Source of the DNA: Helianthus annuus
Taxonomy: Eukaryota; Streptophyta; Magnoliopsida; Asterales; Asteraceae
Length of the DNA: 64,000 nucleotides
NCBI RefSeq assembly: GCF_002127325.2
Contig: NC_035436.2
Coordinates: forward strand, 81,217,716 to 81,281,715
Direction: 5' to 3'
The position numbers were made by a program, and so were the translations under genes. This document shows, one piece after another, positions 12,254 to 22,919 of the stretch. The stretch's first letter is position 1; the number at the start of each line of letters is the position of its first letter. The notes beneath the pieces are model-generated. The model did not search any database. It worked only from the letters and a program-made list of their open reading frames with translations, and had not been told where the DNA came from.

Positions 12254-12317
<64 letters not shown>
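12254..12317. repeat. AT microsatellite, longest in the window
   Basis: About 32 TA units without interruption inside the solo LTR. Confidence 0.9.
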
Positions 12318-12320
<3 letters not shown>

Positions 12321-12925
12321 ACGTGAGGCAGACATCATATGGTTCATTGAGATAGGGCCCTGCGCCCATGATGTCGTTTAATCAGATAAGTATTGTACGC
12401 GAGGAATTGTTGGTAGATCTATCGGGTTGACAACCCCGTCGTGACCGGTCGCCCCGAGTCAATGTCAAACGACGAATTAAGATTCTGTTTATCGTCTAGC
12501 TTTGATTATCCCTACATGGTTAATATATAGTTCGTATCGTCTAGCTAACATGCAAGTCTGAAAATAGACGCTAGAATTTAATATACAAAACCTGGGCAGT
12601 ACTGCAATCGTCGGAGTAATGAACCGATGGATGCCCATGGATTTTATTAAGGAAATAAAATGGACTTTCTAAAAATTTCCTGAATTGTTTTTAAATAAAC
12701 ACCTAATTAGAAAGTTTTCCTTGAAATAAAATCTGTTAGTAAACAATTAAGTGAACTCACCTTCCTTTGTGCTGACACTTGATTTTTAACGTGTTCTACA
12801 GGTACTTGAAATCGGCTTCGGGAAATCATGGCGTATCTTGTGGTGAATGATGCATGTTGTTTCTTTTAAATATGTTGGACATCTTTTAAACTTTTTGGGA
12901 CTTTTGTAATAAGATCCGCGAGGAT

Positions 12926-12930
12926 CAAAG
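12926..12930. repeat. Target-site duplication of Copia A, left copy (CAAAG)
   Basis: CAAAG before the LTR at 12931 and again at 20449-20453 directly after the other LTR. Confidence 0.9.
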
Positions 12931-13341
12931 TGTTGGATCGTCGTTGACCCTGAATGAGTCGATCAGAAGAGTCGTTTTCCAATTCAAAGGCGGAATCAGT
13001 GAATTAGATGCTCAAACTAAATATAATGCTTCACTTTATTGATTCTAACAACGTTTACAACCTGGAAGCAATTCGGCAGCACTTCGTTACAAGTTCCAAG
13101 CCGTTACAAATGAAACAACCAGTGCCCTATATATAGAGTTTCTGGATCGCCTATGTGTACCTGCCCTATGAGCGATCCAGACAAGTTAGCTTGGATCGCT
13201 TTTATGAACATTGTTCATATAAGCGGTCCAACATGATAATTCATCACATTTCGTTTCTCGAACCTCGTGCACTGGTTATTCTAACCTATCTTATCCTATT
13301 ACATGATACAAGACGAAGTCAATAGACGTAGTGCACCAACA
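12931..13341 (-). repeat. 3' LTR of Copia A (411 bp)
   Basis: TGTTGG...CCAACA ended. It contains a TATA box (minus strand) at 13127-13136 and two inverted pairs: CTGGATCGC with GCGATCCAG, and TTGGATCGCTT with AAGCGGTCCAA. These are the same words repeated in the leader. Confidence 0.92.
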
Positions 13342-13352
13342 GACTCCCCCTC
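13342..13352 (-). other. Polypurine tract of Copia A
   Basis: GAGGGGGAGTC on the minus strand, directly before the 3' LTR; primes plus-strand DNA synthesis. Confidence 0.85.
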
Positions 13353-15328
13353 AGATATTGACGAAGTCTTCAGTGAACATTCTCTGTTATGCCACCTCTT
13401 CAGTCTTGATCAACTTTGCCAACTTCATCATCAGTAGGCTCCCCCTCTCGTCAAGCTTTCATGCTTTTAGAGATCATCACCTTGCTTTTCAGCTACAAGC
13501 TCTTCCTCACTTACAACTTATCTTCAGACTCCCCCTTAGACTCGACTCTACGGGATCATAATCTGGATCTTTCCTGCAATCACTCATACAAATGATAAGT
13601 AACAACATTTTGAACATTTTAATCAAATTCTCTAATCTACTCCCCCTATCAACAAACTTAACATATATGGCAGTAAACAAGAATCCAACTTCCTCACATT
13701 TAATCATCCACGTCCAAATTAATGATCTTGAAGATATTCACAACCTGTTTTTGAAGTTTTCAAGTTTCAAATTAATGAACTTGTTCAGAAACACAATCAG
13801 CTTACTCAGATTTTGAAACTCAGCATTTCAGACATCGGTTTATCGAAAATAACGCAGAAAGCAAAATCTTTTTGTATTTTCTGAAAATATAAAGCTGTAA
13901 AGAAATATATACAAACAATATTTACAAACAATATTTTTGTTTTGAGAATGCAACAGAGGATCATATCAGTTTTTGACAAGTCACAAGTACCGTTAAGCTT
14001 TAAATCATACTCAGAATTAAACAATTCACTTAGATTGTCGATATACTGATCCATTTAAATTTTCATACAAATTTCAACTGATTCAGGATACGAATTATAT
14101 GTTTTAAGGCTTAAACTCATTCATGTGTCCCACTTCTTGAATATACTCCCGTATCCAGAATCCCAGTATTCAGTCTTACAGGTAAGAATACTACAATGAT
14201 GTCTGTACATAAATTAGGGGTTAAATGCGAGAACTAAGGGATCTCAGGTCAGAACTTCCGTTCAGCAGAGAGATATCAGTTTCGACTTTGAAGTATGTCC
14301 CCTTTAGAGGATCTTTTCAGCTACAATAGATGATTATCAATTTTATTGTCTAATCAGCTGAGGGCTTTATGCTATATTTCAAGCATTTCAGGATAAAGTA
14401 TTAGCCAAGGACTAGGTCAGAACTACCGTTCAGCAGAAGTCCCAGAATAATACCCCAGACATCATAGAGTATAAACACCTAGTATATCAGAATACGAGAC
14501 CTTTCAAACGAGATTTCAGGAGTTACCTATATATCCAAGTAGTGTTCCCCACGAAATAAGTAAGTTTGAATTTAGGTTTATATCCCGAAAAAGCTTACTA
14601 AATGTATAAAAACCTATCGACATATCATCAGTGAGACTGTTTAACGCTATTTAATCATTACAATTCTTTAGCATACTTTAACTGTCTACTGATGTACTAT
14701 CATTTCCTCATTTTACGCAAAACTCAAATTTTTGATTTTATCATGTTTTTGGCTTTTTCAAATTTTCTAATGTTTTTGTATTTTCTAACAATATTTCTCC
14801 CCCTAAAATGCAAAACCATTAAAGAAATTTGACAAACCGATACTGATAGCTTTGTCTCGCCATCCATTTTCTGCTTCTCATGCTCTGTTTTGCAGAAAAT
14901 ATAACATCAAGTACCCCCATGATTTACAACCCATTGATTTTGACAGTTAGAAAACCGTTCTTCAACTTGTGAGTAATCATGTTTGTTCCGCCGTGAGGGT
15001 TTCGGCATAGTCCATCACCACTTATACAAAGGAAACTAACATCAAACATCACAATCATCAACCAAACAAACAAACAACCAACAAACAAACAACAATCATC
15101 AAACACAATTCAAATTTATACAAAACAACAAACAAACTCCCTGTCTGACCAAACCAGGGATCTTCAACCTCTTCCCGTGCAACACTCTCACAATCTTCAT
15201 CAGCACTTAGCACCTGCACATTCAAACTTTATCAAATACACAACCAATTTGACATAAAAATTTCAATCAAAAAAGATAGATGCCGATTCATGCTTCGCGA
15301 TAAATGAAGCTCCGGCAATTTCAACCAC
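13353..15328 (-). other. Copia A 3' non-coding region replacing pol
   Basis: No frame with a known domain. It shares blocks, in the same order, with the 3' regions of Copia B and C: GAGGATCATATCAGTTTTT near 13954, ACCGTTAAGCTTTAA near 13989, CTGATGTACTATCATTTCCT near 14690. Just past the gag stop (15280-15320) lies a block with GATGCCGATTC and GAAGCTCCGGCAA that recurs in Copia B at 45632-45675. Conservation of non-coding DNA across elements with diverged LTRs suggests cis-acting function. An AAC/AAAC-rich run is at 15058-15100. Confidence 0.7.
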
Positions 15329-18300
15329 TTAATCAAACATGGTGTCTACCCAGGCCTCAGCAGCCTTAGGTGTAACCTTGATTCTAGCAACCTGAATTTT
15401 AAAATTTTCAGCCTTGATTAGTGGAAAATTTGCATCATAGGCAACCAAAACTGAATCCTCAGACGTTTTCACCCCAGAAGTTGAACTTATTGTTTCAGTT
15501 TTTGGTTTCCAAATTTGTTTTTGTTTCTCAGTTTTCATACCAACATTCTCATCTTTCATTAAATCAATACTTTTCTTAACAGACCACACTTGACCTTCCG
15601 GAGTACCTCTTTTGTAAAAAAATGTTTCTTTCTGAACCTTTTGAGTTTGAACAACATTTTTAGGTTTCCAAATCTTTTGAGATTTTGTTACACCAACCGA
15701 TGTTTTCTGACTCTGTGTTGTTCTCAATCTGGGTGTGTGAAAATTCCAGGTCTGTCGATTCGGGTTTGATTTCCAATTTTGATTTGAAGCAAACTTGTTT
15801 GTGTTAAACCTCCAAGTTTGTTTCGAATCAAATCTGGTTAACCTTGGTTTCCCACTTTCAGATTTTTGGTCTTTAACGTCAACAGACTTTGGATTTGGAC
15901 ACTTTCGCGCAACATGTCCAATTTGATCACATTTAAAACAAACTTTCTTAGACACATCTTTTGGCTGTTGTTGTTTCGTTTTCATGGCCTCAAACGCAGC
16001 ATTAGATTGTTTTCCAATTTTGAATTTTTCTTCTTCGGTGAAACTTTTTCCTTGAACAAAACTTGTTGTTGTCTGGAAATTTTGCCTGTTACTTCTATTC
16101 CGATTTTGTTCCTTCTTATAACCCAAACCAGCTTTCATGTTTTTCTTTTTAGAACCCGAATTGTTATAAGAACCTCTGTAACCTTTACCAGCAAATTTCG
16201 ACATTTCAGATTTCTGAATTTCAACCATCTTGAAAACTTTGTCAATTCTCTCTGAAATCACATTCTGAATCGGGAAAACAACGTCTAAGAATAATTTGTC
16301 TGATCCAATCATGGTATAAACCAATCCCTTTGAATCATCATTCAAATTTTTCTCGGATGTTGTGTTTTTCAGATATTCATCATGAAAATTTCCTTCATTT
16401 TCAACTTGTGATTCAGTTTTACCTGCATCAACTGACTCTTCTTTGAGAACACTTTCAACAACTTTATTAACCACCCCTCAATCATTTAGATCATCAGATT
16501 TGGTATAAATCACATCGATGTTGTCGGGTAACTGATCAACCATGTTGATTACTTTTTCCACTTTTTCACCATCATAGAATGTATAATTATTCTCCAACGG
16601 TGGTGGAACTTGATGGTATTCAGACCCTATTCCCTTTTTGTTTTCAGACTCTTTCTCATCAGGTGTGATGTTGAAAATACGTTCCAGAATATATGAAGAT
16701 GAATGATAACTTTGCAATTTATTGACCAACTTTTCTTTGTCTGCCAATTCTTGTTTAAGCTTAGCAACATCATCAATATATTGGTTTACCACTCGTTGTT
16801 TATCTTCATATCTAGCTTCAAGAAATTTAGTGTTTCTTTGACAAGCACACAATCTATCATCTAGACTTTTGACTTTACTCTTTAAAGTTTCATACGCTTC
16901 TTTTACAGTTTCATATGACAGTTTCATTACATCATATTCTTTTTGCAACTCTTGAATTTTGATGTCTTTTGGAACACATTCGTTGCAAACAGCTGAACAT
17001 TTTTCTTTTAAAGCCTTGTTTTCTATTTCAAAATCATCACATTTTTGTTTCAATTTTTCATTTTCTTGTTTCAAAAACTTTTCAATTTCACTTATCTCAT
17101 GACATTTTTCGTTGAAAATTTTATTTATTTTAGTAAATTCAATGTCTCTGTTATTGAGTTTTTCATCTTTCTCAATACAAGCACTGCACGTTTCCATGCA
17201 TTTCTTGCATTGCTGTTCAGCTTCATTATCAATTTTATCAGAAGTATCAGTTTGAATTATTACCTCAATGACTGGCACTTTAGCTTCCTCAATCTTCTGA
17301 ATCTGATCTTCCTCAGCCACTTGCATTTTCTCTTCAACAACTTCCTCAGCTTTCTCTTCAACCTTCTTTACTTCATTCACCATCTTCTCACTTTCAGTCA
17401 CAATCTCTTCGACTGTCTTCTTCTTTTTCTTTTTCTCCTCCAGACTAGCAAAGATTACTTTCCGAATGCCTTCTTCAACCTGTTGTTTGTATCTTGGATT
17501 CTCCCTAATGCCTTTGCACCAAACATCCACAGTAGGAATAGCAGCAACTAGTGCATCAAGGTCAACTGTCTTTGGATCAACAGTTGGATTTCCTTGAGGA
17601 TCAACATAGCATCCTTTATCTTTGCTCCACCTACCTGCCCATGTTGCTTCTCTGTAAGCATTATACACATCATCCAATCTCATACGAGCATGTCTTTCTT
17701 CTCGAGTCAGTGTTACTTCAGCAGTCATTGCCTTAACTTCTACTTCAGCAACCTCTTCGTCATGTTGACTCCAATTATAGCCCTCATCATCGTAGATGAT
17801 TAAACCAGGTGATTTTGCCTCTATCAACCCCACTTTCCAATCAAGAGTTTGAACCATAGATTTATAATCATCATCTATACTATCCACATTTTGATCACAA
17901 TATGACAAAGCAGCTCTCTTTTCTTTGGATGATACTCCATCAATTTGCTTTCTGATTGGCTGATCCGTGTTCTTGTGATATATTGCCTTTTTGTAATAAT
18001 CTTCACGAAACGGATTTACACTTTCATCAGCTCTGTTGTTTGGACATTCTCTTTTGAAGTGACCTTTTTCCTTACATTTGAAGCAAGTTACTTTGTTCTT
18101 GTCAAAACCCATCTTCGTTTCAGGTCCTTCCAAACATTTTCTGCCAGTGATCTCCATGAATCGTTGTGCTCTTCGAATGACACTTGCCATGCACCAACGA
18201 ATATCCATGAGTTCCATTTCTTCTGGATCCACCTGATCGTAATCCTCTTTTGTCATGTTAGGATTTCCGATCTTTCCTGCAATTAACCCTTCGTAAGATA

Positions 18301-19345
18301 CCAGACTGGAAGCTAAGAAACTCATATGCTGTTGAGCAAATTCATTGTTTAGCAATGGAGAGTTCTTCCAATCAGAGTTGGAATTTGCAGTTGATGATCC
18401 AGATGCAGATGATGCATGATATCCTGGATCATAACTTGAAGAGGTATTCTTTGATGTGTCACTGGTCTTTTCTGCCGTAAAGCCCGTTTTGATTCTTGGA
18501 GACTCATTGATTCTTGAAGACTCATTATTTTGTAACAACCCTCTTCGATAATACAAACCAACATTTTGTTGATAATTGGAACTTGACATCTTGTTTTGTT
18601 TTTGAATCAACAAATCATGCCCCTCAATCTTTTCTATCAATTGATCTAATGTCAGTCTCTCAAAATTAACATCATTTTTCAGCACAATCACATATGTTTT
18701 CCAATCATCTTCAGGAGGCAAAGCTTCAACCAGTTTATCTACCATCTCTTCTCTATCTTTATTAATTTCGAATCTCTCCAGCTCAATCTTTAAATGACAA
18801 AAACGTTCAATCATTTGACGAACTGTTTCATTCTTCATGCAGCTAAACATGTCAAACTTTTTTTTCAACAACGAAATTTTGTTCTTTTTGATATCTTTCC
18901 CTCCTTCAGCTTTCACTTTTAATGCTTCCCAAATTGACTTAGAAGTTTCACCATACTGAAGTAGTGAAAAAATATCCTCTCTGATGGATTGTTGAAGTAA
19001 AGTCTTCATTCTCAATTCTGCTGAATGTTCCTTTTTATCATCTGCTGTGAAATCTTTTAGTGTGATCAATTCACGTCTATCATTCCTTGGTTTATTATAT
19101 CCCAAAGTTAAACAAATCCAGCTATCATACGCATAAGCTTGCACCCAGTTTTCAAATCTTTCATACCACCAGTGATAATCTTCGATATTCATGAGCTTTG
19201 GTGGTCTTTGATGATTTCCGTACACATTGTCGTAACTCAAACTTTCTGATATCACTTTAGTAGCATTCTTTGGAGTAATTGGTACATCTTCTGAAGTAAA
19301 TGCATTGTAAAACGTGTTGTAAAACTCTTCACCAAAATCCGACAT
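15329..19345 (-). CDS. Copia A gag polyprotein, one frame with an internal UGA
   Basis: Two open segments lie in the same reading frame: 16478-19345 (955 aa) and 15329-16474 (381 aa). They are separated only by TGA (16478-16480) and GGG. The N-terminal part has the Copia gag (UBN2-type) fold signature, with PPKLMNIEDYHWWYERFENW near residues 48-68 and a helical region with SIWEALK and SLLKKKFD. The first CCHC knuckle (CFKCKEKGHFKREC) is near residue 420. A Lys/Glu-rich coiled coil spans about 640-900. The second segment has another knuckle (CFKCDQIGHVARKC) at residues 179-192 and a basic Gln/Asn-rich tail. Gag would assemble the particle and package RNA in the cytoplasm. Copia B and C lack the stop at the equivalent place, so it is either a recent nonsense mutation or a readthrough site. 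The long open frame agrees with the nearly identical LTRs. Confidence 0.85.
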
Positions 19346-20023
19346 CTTTAATCACCTAAAAGTAATGACCTGGAAGCAAACAAACAAACTTACTCAGTTC
19401 AAACAATATCAAGTAATTTGAAATATACTAATACTCGAATGTCGTGAGATAATCTTGACACTCGGACGAAAAACCAGATTGAACGAATGAGCGAAATCAA
19501 AATGGCCAAATAAGCGGACCAAAAACTTTGACAAATGAGCGAATCTGGATTGGACCAAATAAGCGAACCAGGACTTGTCACTCGAGCGGACCAGAACTAG
19601 TTTTGGAGCGGTTCAGATAAACTGATGTACGAATGAGCGATCCAGGCTATGATCGTTCGAGCGGTCCAAGAATGTACACTCGAGCGGTTCAAGACAGTTT
19701 AGGAGCGGTCCAGATGCAAAACTGTACAAATAAGCGGTCCTAAATTGTTCGGATGAGCGGTCCTAAACCTATTTTGGAGCGGTTCAAACAAATCCTTTTC
19801 GAGCGGTCCTGAAAGTTCGAAAAAGCGAACCTTAATTTTTAGCCTGTTTCACCCATTTTTAGTCCGAATTTCACTCTAAAACTTTCTAGGGTTTGTAATT
19901 GTCCAATAACACACGTCCTGTGAAAAATTCGTCCGATTTTAACCGTGGAAACTTGTCTAAATCGAAAAAGAAGGTGTAGAAGACAGAAAACGGATCAAAT
20001 TTGAGCTGAACTCTTCTTCCTTA
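19346..20023 (-). repeat. Copia A leader with GAGCGGTCC word array
   Basis: Between the gag start and the primer-binding site. Around 15 variants of (G/A)AGCGGTCC, GAGCGGTTC, GAGCGATCC and GAGCGAATC lie at irregular 15-35 base spacing from 19482 to 19832. The same word occurs in both LTRs. Spacing is too irregular for a simple tandem repeat. Confidence 0.8.
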
Positions 20024-20035
20024 GCTCTGATACCA
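20024..20035 (-). other. Primer-binding site of Copia A
   Basis: TGGTATCAGAGC on the minus strand, complementary to the 3' end of initiator tRNA-Met, two bases after the 5' LTR. Confidence 0.9.
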
Positions 20036-20037
20036 CT

Positions 20038-20448
20038 TGTTGGATCGTCGTTGACCCTGAATGAGTCGATCAGAAGAGTCGTTTTCCAATTCAAAGGCGG
20101 AATCAGTGAATTAGATGCTCAAACTAAATATAATGCTTCACTTTATTGATTCTAACAACGTTTAGAACCTGGAAGCAATTCGGCAGCACTTCGTTACAAG
20201 TTCCAAGCCGTTACAAATGAAACAACCAGTGCCCTATATATAGAGTTTCTGGATCGCCTATGTGTACCTGCCCTATGAGCGATCCAGACAAGTTAGCTTG
20301 GATCGCTTTTATGAACATTGTTCATATAAGCGGTCCAACATGATAATTCATCACATTTCGTTTCTCGAACCTCGTGCACTGGTTATTCTAACCTATCTTA
20401 TCCTATTACATGATACAAGACGAAGTCAATAGACGTAGTGCACCAACA
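20038..20448 (-). repeat. 5' LTR of Copia A (411 bp)
   Basis: Matches 12931-13341 except at one position. The minus-strand TATA box CTATATATAG is at 20234-20243. Confidence 0.92.
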
Positions 20449-20627
20449 CAAAGACATCTTAACTATGTGATTGTGTCGTGACTTAAAACGTAACGTTTAA
20501 CAACTTATGTTTAAAATAAACTAATATGTCCAACAATAAAATGCATCGCTTGACAAGATATAAATGGGCACCAACTTCCGTCTCCACTACGTTAAATATT
20601 CCGCTGCGATGTATTTGGGGTGTGACA

Positions 20628-21219
20628 CCCGTGTCCACCAAAAGATTCCCGTCTCACTTTTTGTCAGAATACGAACAAAATGTGTCAGGATCTTGTCTGC
20701 ACACGGGGCCTTGCCCAGCTGACACAGGGCCGTGTGTAGCGTGCTGTCGTTTTCTATAAAGGCAGCAAGATTCCTGCACATTTGGGCTACTCCAAAGACA
20801 AAGATTTGCTGGGATCTTCACACATACCATCCTAGGTATATTCTAAAGAAGGTTCTCAACAACCATCTTGTCTTTTCCACTTTTATCCATTGCCTTCTTC
20901 TTCAATTTTTCCTTAATACCTCCATTAGAGCTTGAAATCACCATGATTCCAAGCTTTATTGTGATGTTTGTTAGATTTTTATTCAAGGAATCTTGTTAAA
21001 AATAAGTTCTACAACAATGTTTTAAGTTATTTCTGCTTAAAAATGCTTTAAAAATCATGAAAATAATTTGAAACTCCAAGATTCCTTGTTCCAAAAATCT
21101 GCAGACGCATGAACATGGGGCCGTGCTCAATGAGCACGGGGCCGTGCTCAATGAGCACGGGGCCGTGTCCAAGGGAGTGTTCCAATAAAATTGAACTATT
21201 TTCGGCCTGTTTTCTCAGA
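20628..21219 (+). other. Outer element internal spacer
   Basis: Resumes directly after the solo LTR. No convincing frame. GC palindrome words at 20698-20740 and a run of three at 21112-21172 (GAGCACGGGGCCGTG copies). Probably an untranslated spacer between the two small ORFs of the outer element. Confidence 0.55.
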
Positions 21220-21663
21220 ATGGCGAGCAGAACTAGCGGAACATCTTCATCGCACTCCAGGAACAACCGACAAGGGAGAAGGTCATCAACGGTTGAAGAC
21301 TCTCTTGTAAACTACGGTTACGCTTTAAGAGAGGCCATTGATGAGATGATGGGAGTGGAAGAAGCATTGGTCGACCGTATCAATCATTTGACGGTGGGGC
21401 TAGAGGGATGTCTTCGAGAGGTCAACCTTTTGCACCAAAGGTTGAACATTCTCGCTTCTCCTCCTTTGGTACCGATTATCACCCAAAGGGCATGGAATGT
21501 GGTACCGAAAGTCATCATACCGGCCGAATGGTACACCATACACCCGGAGCCCCCTTGAGACATATTACAAGGGGTTCCGGTTGGTGTCACTCCCCCTCCG
21601 CAAGATGTTGAGGAAAATGAGCCCGCCTTCTTCCTCCCAAGAGAGATAGAAGAATGGCTTTAA
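21220..21663 (+). pseudogene. Second small ORF of the outer element, with an in-frame UGA
   Basis: Starts MASRTSGTSSSHSR at 21220; the frame stays open through 112 residues to TGA at 21556-21558. Reading on in the same frame gives 34 more codons (DILQGVPVG ... EIEEWL) to TAA at 21661. The N-terminus is Ser/Arg-rich. The middle is helical and Leu-rich (DSLVNYGYALREAIDEMMG, then EALVDRINHLTVGLEGCLREV) with coiled-coil character. The C-terminus is Pro-rich. I do not recognise a family. Its place downstream of the gag-like ORF suggests a structural protein of the element. The internal UGA could be a nonsense mutation or a site of suppression; the former is the default. Confidence 0.5.
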
Positions 21664-22919
21664 CAACATCTAGGGAATACCCCTCGGTTTGGAGTTCTAC
21701 AAAGCCTTTAAAGGCCGGAAAGCTATTTCCGGAATTTTGATTCCTATCGTAAAAGTAGAACTCCCTAGGATGATTTTATGTATCACTTAACCTATCTATC
21801 TTAGGACTTTTTTATTTTTCTGCTTTTTTTTTTAAATTTCTAGGACCTATGTAATGTGTTAGTTTTAATGAATGATGGTTTTATAAATTATTTGGTGTTT
21901 GGATGATGTTGTAATGGGTAAAACACACTCGGGATGGTGAAGGATACCAAGGGAAACTTGAACCAGCACCCCATGCACAAAAACAGAGCCTCCCGCAAAA
22001 AAATTTTCTTCATTACAGCAAGTTCGGCACGGGTCGTGCCCAGCCAACACGACCCCGTGCTGAACCATCTGCAGAAAATCGCCCAGTTCAGGTAACTGGA
22101 CACGGGGCGTGTTCGCTGAACACACCCCCGTGCCCAGGCTTTTGTTTCTTTTCAATGATTTCTGTTACTGGCAACCTGAACACGGGGCCGTGCCCAGACA
22201 CCACGGGTCCGTGTCCAGATGCCCAGTAACATAAAAAATTGTTTTTAAACACACTTTTACGCATTCAATCAACCTAAAAACTTATTTTGGGACACATTGA
22301 GGACAATGTGTAATTTAAGTGTGGGGGGATGCTAAAACCTTGAATCTTGCAAGTCCTAATTACAAGCCTTACACAAAACTCTATTGGAACTGCTAAACAC
22401 CCCAAATTTTTTAAAAACTTTTCATTTTTTTTACTTGTCTTGGTTTAATTTGGGAATTTCAAGTTCTAAAAAGGTGATATATTTACAATTTTACAACCGA
22501 TAGCGTCGTGATAAAAAGAACCAACATAAGAAAATTATGAAACGACATGACAAATCTAGTTAAAATTTGATTATATATACTTGATCACATAAAAACCCAT
22601 TCCCACAAAAAGTGAGTTTTGAGCCTTTATTGAGCATAAAAATACACATTTTTAAACTAAATGCTCATTTTTCGTTTCTTGTGTGAATAGCCGCTTGGTT
22701 CTTACGACTCTAGAACTTGCCATGACGATACATTCCCGGTCCTTACCAACTTAAACCCGAGTAAGTAAATGATAGAGGCATTAGGACTAACCCTTTTTAT
22801 TTCAACACCATTATTTTTCTTTTTTTTTTTTACCACCTACCCAAAATCCCCCTAGTTAACCCCTTTGAGCCTAAACCTTTTCATTTCTTAACCCAAAACA
22901 AACACCCTTTTTACCCACC
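21664..22919 (+). other. Outer element 3' untranslated region
   Basis: No gene. GC palindrome words at 22023-22070, 22093-22140 and 22178-22215. GACACATTGAGGACAATGTG is near 22290 and a GTGTGGGGGGATG purine-rich tract follows. The stretch 22283-22745 is homologous to 3966-4452. It ends where the truncated Tekay LTR starts. Confidence 0.65.

Larger units (their letters stand above)
12931..20448 (-). mobile_element. Copia A: very young, gag-only SIRE-like retrotransposon
   Basis: Perfect CAAAG target duplications and two 411-bp LTRs (12931-13341 and 20038-20448) that I find to differ at one position (C at 13058 against G at the matching place near 20165). Minus-strand order: 5' LTR, tRNA-Met primer-binding site, 690-base leader with a word array, one very long gag frame broken by one UGA, about 2 kb of non-coding DNA, purine tract, 3' LTR. 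No protease, integrase, reverse transcriptase or RNase H is present. The structure matches what is called a terminal-repeat retrotransposon with gag domain. It must be copied by enzymes from a relative such as Copia C. SIRE lineage is inferred from gag similarity to Copia B and C. Confidence 0.9.
9077..20627 (+). repeat. Solo gypsy-type LTR (about 4.0 kb) interrupted by Copia A
   Basis: Starts TGTGACACCC and ends GGGGTGTGACA, and is flanked by a one-mismatch 5-bp duplication. There is no internal region or second LTR, so it is a solo LTR left by LTR-LTR recombination. Without Copia A (12931-20448) and its duplicated target it is about 4028 bp. It contains four long AT microsatellites, a CT run at 9965-9981 and probable promoter sequence near 9760-9800. 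Small frames such as 9801-10007 or 11974-12198 overlap low-complexity DNA and are not genes. Orientation is inferred from the LTR 3' end style shared with the Tekay elements. Confidence 0.75.

Noticed and set aside
17045..18286. Plus-strand frames inside Copia A gag
   Set aside because: Antisense shadows of the Lys/Glu-rich gag; Phe/Leu-rich composition explains the open frames.
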